Source: Streptacidiphilus jiangxiensis
Lineage (GTDB): Bacteria; Actinomycetota; Actinomycetes; Streptomycetales; Streptomycetaceae
Direction of reading: 5' to 3'
Length of the DNA stretch: 64,000 nucleotides
Assembly: GCF_900109465.1 (NCBI RefSeq)
Contig: NZ_FOAZ01000002.1
Span: 248,001 to 312,000, forward strand
The notes below the pieces were generated by a model. It searched no databases and was not told where the DNA came from. It saw only the letters and a program-made list of their open reading frames with translations. Positions 61,497-64,000 of the stretch are shown one piece after another (position 1 is the stretch's first letter; the number at the start of each line of letters is the position of its first letter). The position numbers and the translations under genes were made by a program.

Positions 61497-63038
61497 ATGG
61501 GAAACGATCACGACATCACGGCAGCGTTCGTCCTGGCCTCCGGACCGTTCACCGGGGGGCTGTTGTGGGAGACGGTGAGCGGGAAGCTGCGGGAGGCGGG
61601 CGCGGAGGTGCACGCCGCGACGTTGAGCGGCGCGAGTGGGGGTGAGGCTGAGGAAGAGGACGGGGAGGTGGATCTCGAGACCCACATCGCCGAGCTGGTG
61701 CAGATGATCGACGCGGTGGAGGCACCGCGCGTGGTGCTCGTCGGGCACGACTACGCGATCCATCCCGTGCTCGGCGCGGTCGAGCGCCGCGTGGAGCGGG
61801 TGGCGCGGGTGGTCTACCTGGATGCCGGGATACCGCAGGACGGCGACCGGCCGCTCGCGCTGGTGCGGGATCCGGGGACGCACGCGCTGCTGGCCCAGCG
61901 GCCGGACGCGGTCGTGCCGGTGCCCGCGCCCGGGGAGTGGGGACGGTGGGGTGACACCTCCGGCCTGACGCCCGAGGATCTGGAACGGCTGACCGCGCTC
62001 TCCGCGCCACTTGCCGGGCGGACGCTGACGCAGCCGCTGCGGCTCGTCGGTGCCGGGGCGGACGTGCCGACGAGCGGGGTGCTGTGCACGGCGGCCGGGG
62101 TGACGATCGCCGCCGTGCAGGGGTTGGTGTCGGCCGGGATGCCGCAGTTCCGCTTCCTTGCGGAGCCGGAGGTGGGCTTCTTCGAGCTCGCCACCGGGCA
62201 CTGGCCGATGCTCTCCTGCCCCGACGAGCTGGCCGCGACGCTGCTGCGGGCCGCCGCGGGCGAGGGCGAACGACTGACCCCGCCCACCGACCTGCCGTTC
62301 CACCGGCGTCCCTTCGTGCTGGGCGCCGACGAGGCGCCGGAGGTGCCCGTGGTCCGCGGCAGCCGGGTGGACCTGCACCTGCCCGACGGTGAGGGGCCCC
62401 AGCCCGCGGTCGTGTTCGTGCACGGCGGGCCGCTGCCTCGCGAGGGGGTGCCCTCGGCTCGCGAATGGCCCCTCTATCTCGGCTACGCCCGCCACGCCGC
62501 CGCCCAGGGCGTGGTCGGCGCGGTGGTCGAGCACCGGCTGCACACGACCGCCGACTACGCGACCGCGGCGGCCGACGTCGCCGAGGCGGTGGCACTGGTG
62601 CGCGCCGATCCGCGCGTCGACCCGAGCCGGATCGCGCTCTGGTTCTTCTCCGGCGCGGGCCTGCTGCTGGCGGACGCGTTCACCGCACCCGTCGCGCCCT
62701 GGCTGCGTTGCGTCGCCGCGACCTACCCGATCCTGGCCCCGTTGGCCGGCTGGGTCGGCGTCGACCCGCGCTTCCGGCCCGCGGCGGCCCTGCCGGACGT
62801 GGCCCCGGCGGAGGGGGACGGGCTGCCGATCGTGCTCACCCGCGCGGGTCTGGAGTCCCCGGAGATCGCGGCGACCGTCACGGAGTTCGTGGCGGCCGCC
62901 ACGGACTGCGGAGCCACGCTGACGGTCGTCGACGTACCCGCGGGCCGGCACGGCTTCGACGCCCAGGAGCCGACCGGGGAGTCCCGCGCCGCCGTCCGGG
63001 AGGCGATGAAAGCGGTGGTGGCGCACCTGCAGGCCTGA
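61497..63038 (+). CDS. Tandem alpha/beta-hydrolase fusion
   Basis: A 513-residue protein with two hydrolase domains. The N-terminal one (about 8-245) is of the abhydrolase-6 type (FVLASGPFTGGLLWETV, APRVVLVGHDYAIHPVLG, ELATGHWPMLSCPDELA), but at the nucleophile elbow it has Asp85 in GHDYA rather than Ser. The C-terminal one (about 270-512) is dienelactone-hydrolase/BAAT-like: VVFVHGGPLPREG, WFFSGAGLLLADAF with Ser385 and a final His in VPAGRHGFDAQEP. Fusion of two such domains is unusual. ATG 61497; no good RBS, so perhaps leaderless. Confidence 0.87.
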   Translation: MGNDHDITAAFVLASGPFTGGLLWETVSGKLREAGAEVHAATLSGASGGEAEEEDGEVDLETHIAELVQMIDAVEAPRVVLVGHDYAIHPVLGAVERRVERVARVVYLDAGIPQDGDRPLALVRDPGTHALLAQRPDAVVPVPAPGEWGRWGDTSGLTPEDLERLTALSAPLAGRTLTQPLRLVGAGADVPTSGVLCTAAGVTIAAVQGLVSAGMPQFRFLAEPEVGFFELATGHWPMLSCPDELAATLLRAAAGEGERLTPPTDLPFHRRPFVLGADEAPEVPVVRGSRVDLHLPDGEGPQPAVVFVHGGPLPREGVPSAREWPLYLGYARHAAAQGVVGAVVEHRLHTTADYATAAADVAEAVALVRADPRVDPSRIALWFFSGAGLLLADAFTAPVAPWLRCVAATYPILAPLAGWVGVDPRFRPAAALPDVAPAEGDGLPIVLTRAGLESPEIAATVTEFVAAATDCGATLTVVDVPAGRHGFDAQEPTGESRAAVREAMKAVVAHLQA

Positions 63039-63148
63039 GACCGGTCGGTTTTCTCATGGGGTCTTCATGCGCGGGACACAGGGAGGCCCACGCGGGCGGG
63101 TATCACGCAGGTATCCACGCAGTTCGCAGGTGAGGGCAGGCGAGGACC

Positions 63149-63535
63149 ATGGGACCGTACGGACCGCTGCGCATCCACGGGGGCGTGAACCACGGCTGGT
63201 TCTGGGTGTTCTCGGGGGTGACCATGGTGCTCTTCTGGGTGGTGCTGCTGCTGGTGATCGTGCTGCTCGTCCGGGCCCTGACCGGCCGCTCCCGCTGGGG
63301 CGGGCGCTCGGGCACGGGCGGTGGCGCGCGCCTGGCGGCTCCGCCGACCGGCCCGGTGCAAGGCCCGGCGCAGGGCCGGCCCCAGGGCCAGGGACCGAGC
63401 CCGATCTCCGCCGAGCAGGTTCTCGACGAACGCCTCGCCCGCGGTGACATCGACGTCGACGACTACCACCGCCGTCTCGCCGCGCTGCGGCAGGGCACCG
63501 TCCCGCCGCCCCCGACGACCCCACCATCGGTGTAG
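63149..63535 (+). CDS. Small membrane protein with C-terminal SHOCT domain
   Basis: A 128-residue protein: one transmembrane helix (about 20-41, VTMVLFWVVLLLVIVLLVRAL), a Gly/Pro/Gln-rich linker with repeated GxxQG, and a SHOCT motif (EQVLDERLARGDIDVDDYHRRLAALR, residues about 90-115). SHOCT is an oligomerisation/localisation helix pair. Start ATG 63149. Confidence 0.88.
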   Translation: MGPYGPLRIHGGVNHGWFWVFSGVTMVLFWVVLLLVIVLLVRALTGRSRWGGRSGTGGGARLAAPPTGPVQGPAQGRPQGQGPSPISAEQVLDERLARGDIDVDDYHRRLAALRQGTVPPPPTTPPSV

Positions 63536-63625
63536 AGCACACCCGAACGGAGCAACAGCGGGTGATCCCCCCGCTCCGGGCCGGACAGGATGGCAGAGCC
63601 AGTCGTTCCGGAGCGGGGAGGGTGA

Positions 63626-64000
63626 GTGTCCACTGCCGAGGGGCCGCGGGGGATGCGAGCGAAGGTCGAGGCACTGAGGGCTGCCGCGCTGGCTCGGTTC
63701 GAGACGATGCAGGAGCGGTGGCCGGTCATCGGGGCGCTGCTGGTGCGGATCCTCAACGTGGGCCTGATGGACGCGGCGACGCGGCTCGCCGCGCAGCTGT
63801 TCCTGACCACCGTCCCGCTCTTCTTCGCGCTCGGGGCGTTCGCCCCCGACAGTGTCAGGCAGCGGATGATGTCCTCGCTGCGGACGACGTTCGGACTGAG
63901 CGGCGACACGGCCAAGCAGGTGCAGAGCGTCGTGCAGGCCAGTAACAGCACCGACAGCCTGCACCAGACCGTCGGGATCGTCGGGCTGCTGATGGCGCTG
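63626..64000 (+). CDS. YihY/BrkB-type membrane protein, 5' part (cut by window edge)
   Basis: The frame from GTG 63626 runs open to the window end (125 codons). A strong RBS (GGGGAGG, 4 nt spacing) fixes the start. It reads MSTAEGPRGMRAKVEALRAA, then RWPVIGALLVRILNVGLMDAATRLAAQLFLTTVPLFFALGAFAP, the first amphipathic helix and membrane span of the YihY/BrkB family (formerly called 'RNase BN'), followed by RQRMMSSLRTTFGLSGDTAKQVQS. The rest, including further helices, lies beyond. Confidence 0.85.
   Translation, partial: MSTAEGPRGMRAKVEALRAAALARFETMQERWPVIGALLVRILNVGLMDAATRLAAQLFLTTVPLFFALGAFAPDSVRQRMMSSLRTTFGLSGDTAKQVQSVVQASNSTDSLHQTVGIVGLLMAL

Overview
The window is chromosomal DNA of a high-GC actinomycete, most likely a streptomycete or close relative. 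Coding regions show G or C in nearly every third codon position, GTG starts are common, stop-start overlaps (ATGA/GTGA) are frequent, and the family content fits: orphan P450 and cyclodipeptide synthase, a family-specific SAM methyltransferase, many TetR/GntR/MerR regulators and secreted multidomain enzymes. There is no rRNA, tRNA, CRISPR array, phage or insertion sequence that I can see. Only the two window ends cut genes: an alpha/beta hydrolase at base 1 and a YihY-type membrane protein at base 64000.

Layout. 1-1.7 kb: hydrolase/reductase pair, a small exported peptide, and a tautomerase behind a perfect 20-bp hairpin. 1.7-10.2 kb: a complete high-affinity potassium system on the minus strand (27-residue micro-ORF, kdpF, kdpA, kdpB, kdpC, hairpin, kdpD, kdpE); KdpD carries a 60-bp minisatellite inside its GAF region. 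10.5-20.9 kb: membrane proteins, a Clp-N/helix-turn-helix protein with a leaderless promoter, a large secreted phosphoesterase with PKD and FN3 domains, an ABC exporter, a fused AccD-AccA carboxyltransferase and a LysE exporter. 21-27 kb: SixA phosphatase, acetate uptake plus acetyl-CoA synthetase, a flavin monooxygenase with divergent TetR. 27-33.5 kb: secreted proteins, two tandem small peptides ending in Cys-Cys, a LacI-box-controlled arabinofuranosidase, and an IorAB-type molybdenum hydroxylase.

33.6-43 kb is mainly an acyl-CoA/fatty-acid catabolic island: acyl-CoA dehydrogenase, enoyl-CoA hydratase, HAD hydrolase, TetR, MaoC hydratase, epoxide-hydrolase-like enzyme and acyl-CoA ligase. 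Three promoters in it share one 22-bp semi-palindromic operator placed identically over the -35 box, so I read it as one TetR regulon.

43-49 kb holds the most notable loci. A cyclodipeptide synthase overlaps a P450, and both look strikingly like the Mycobacterium tuberculosis mycocyclosin pair (Rv2275/CYP121); the synthase has an early TTA codon. Next come a GntR/UTRA regulator with a DinB protein, and a two-gene phosphonate-oxidation pair (2-oxoglutarate dioxygenase plus HD-domain oxygenase). At 49.3 kb a near-perfect rifamycin-associated element sits in front of a HelD-like protein, which identifies it as a HelR-type RNA polymerase protection factor.

51.6-64 kb is mixed: VOC proteins, a serine hydrolase, a SigE-family sigma factor with its membrane partner, an orphan type II thioesterase, a receiver-less winged-helix regulator, MerR, GNAT, RDD, a SAM methyltransferase and a tandem alpha/beta-hydrolase fusion. 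All functions are inferred by reading motifs; no alignment or search was run.
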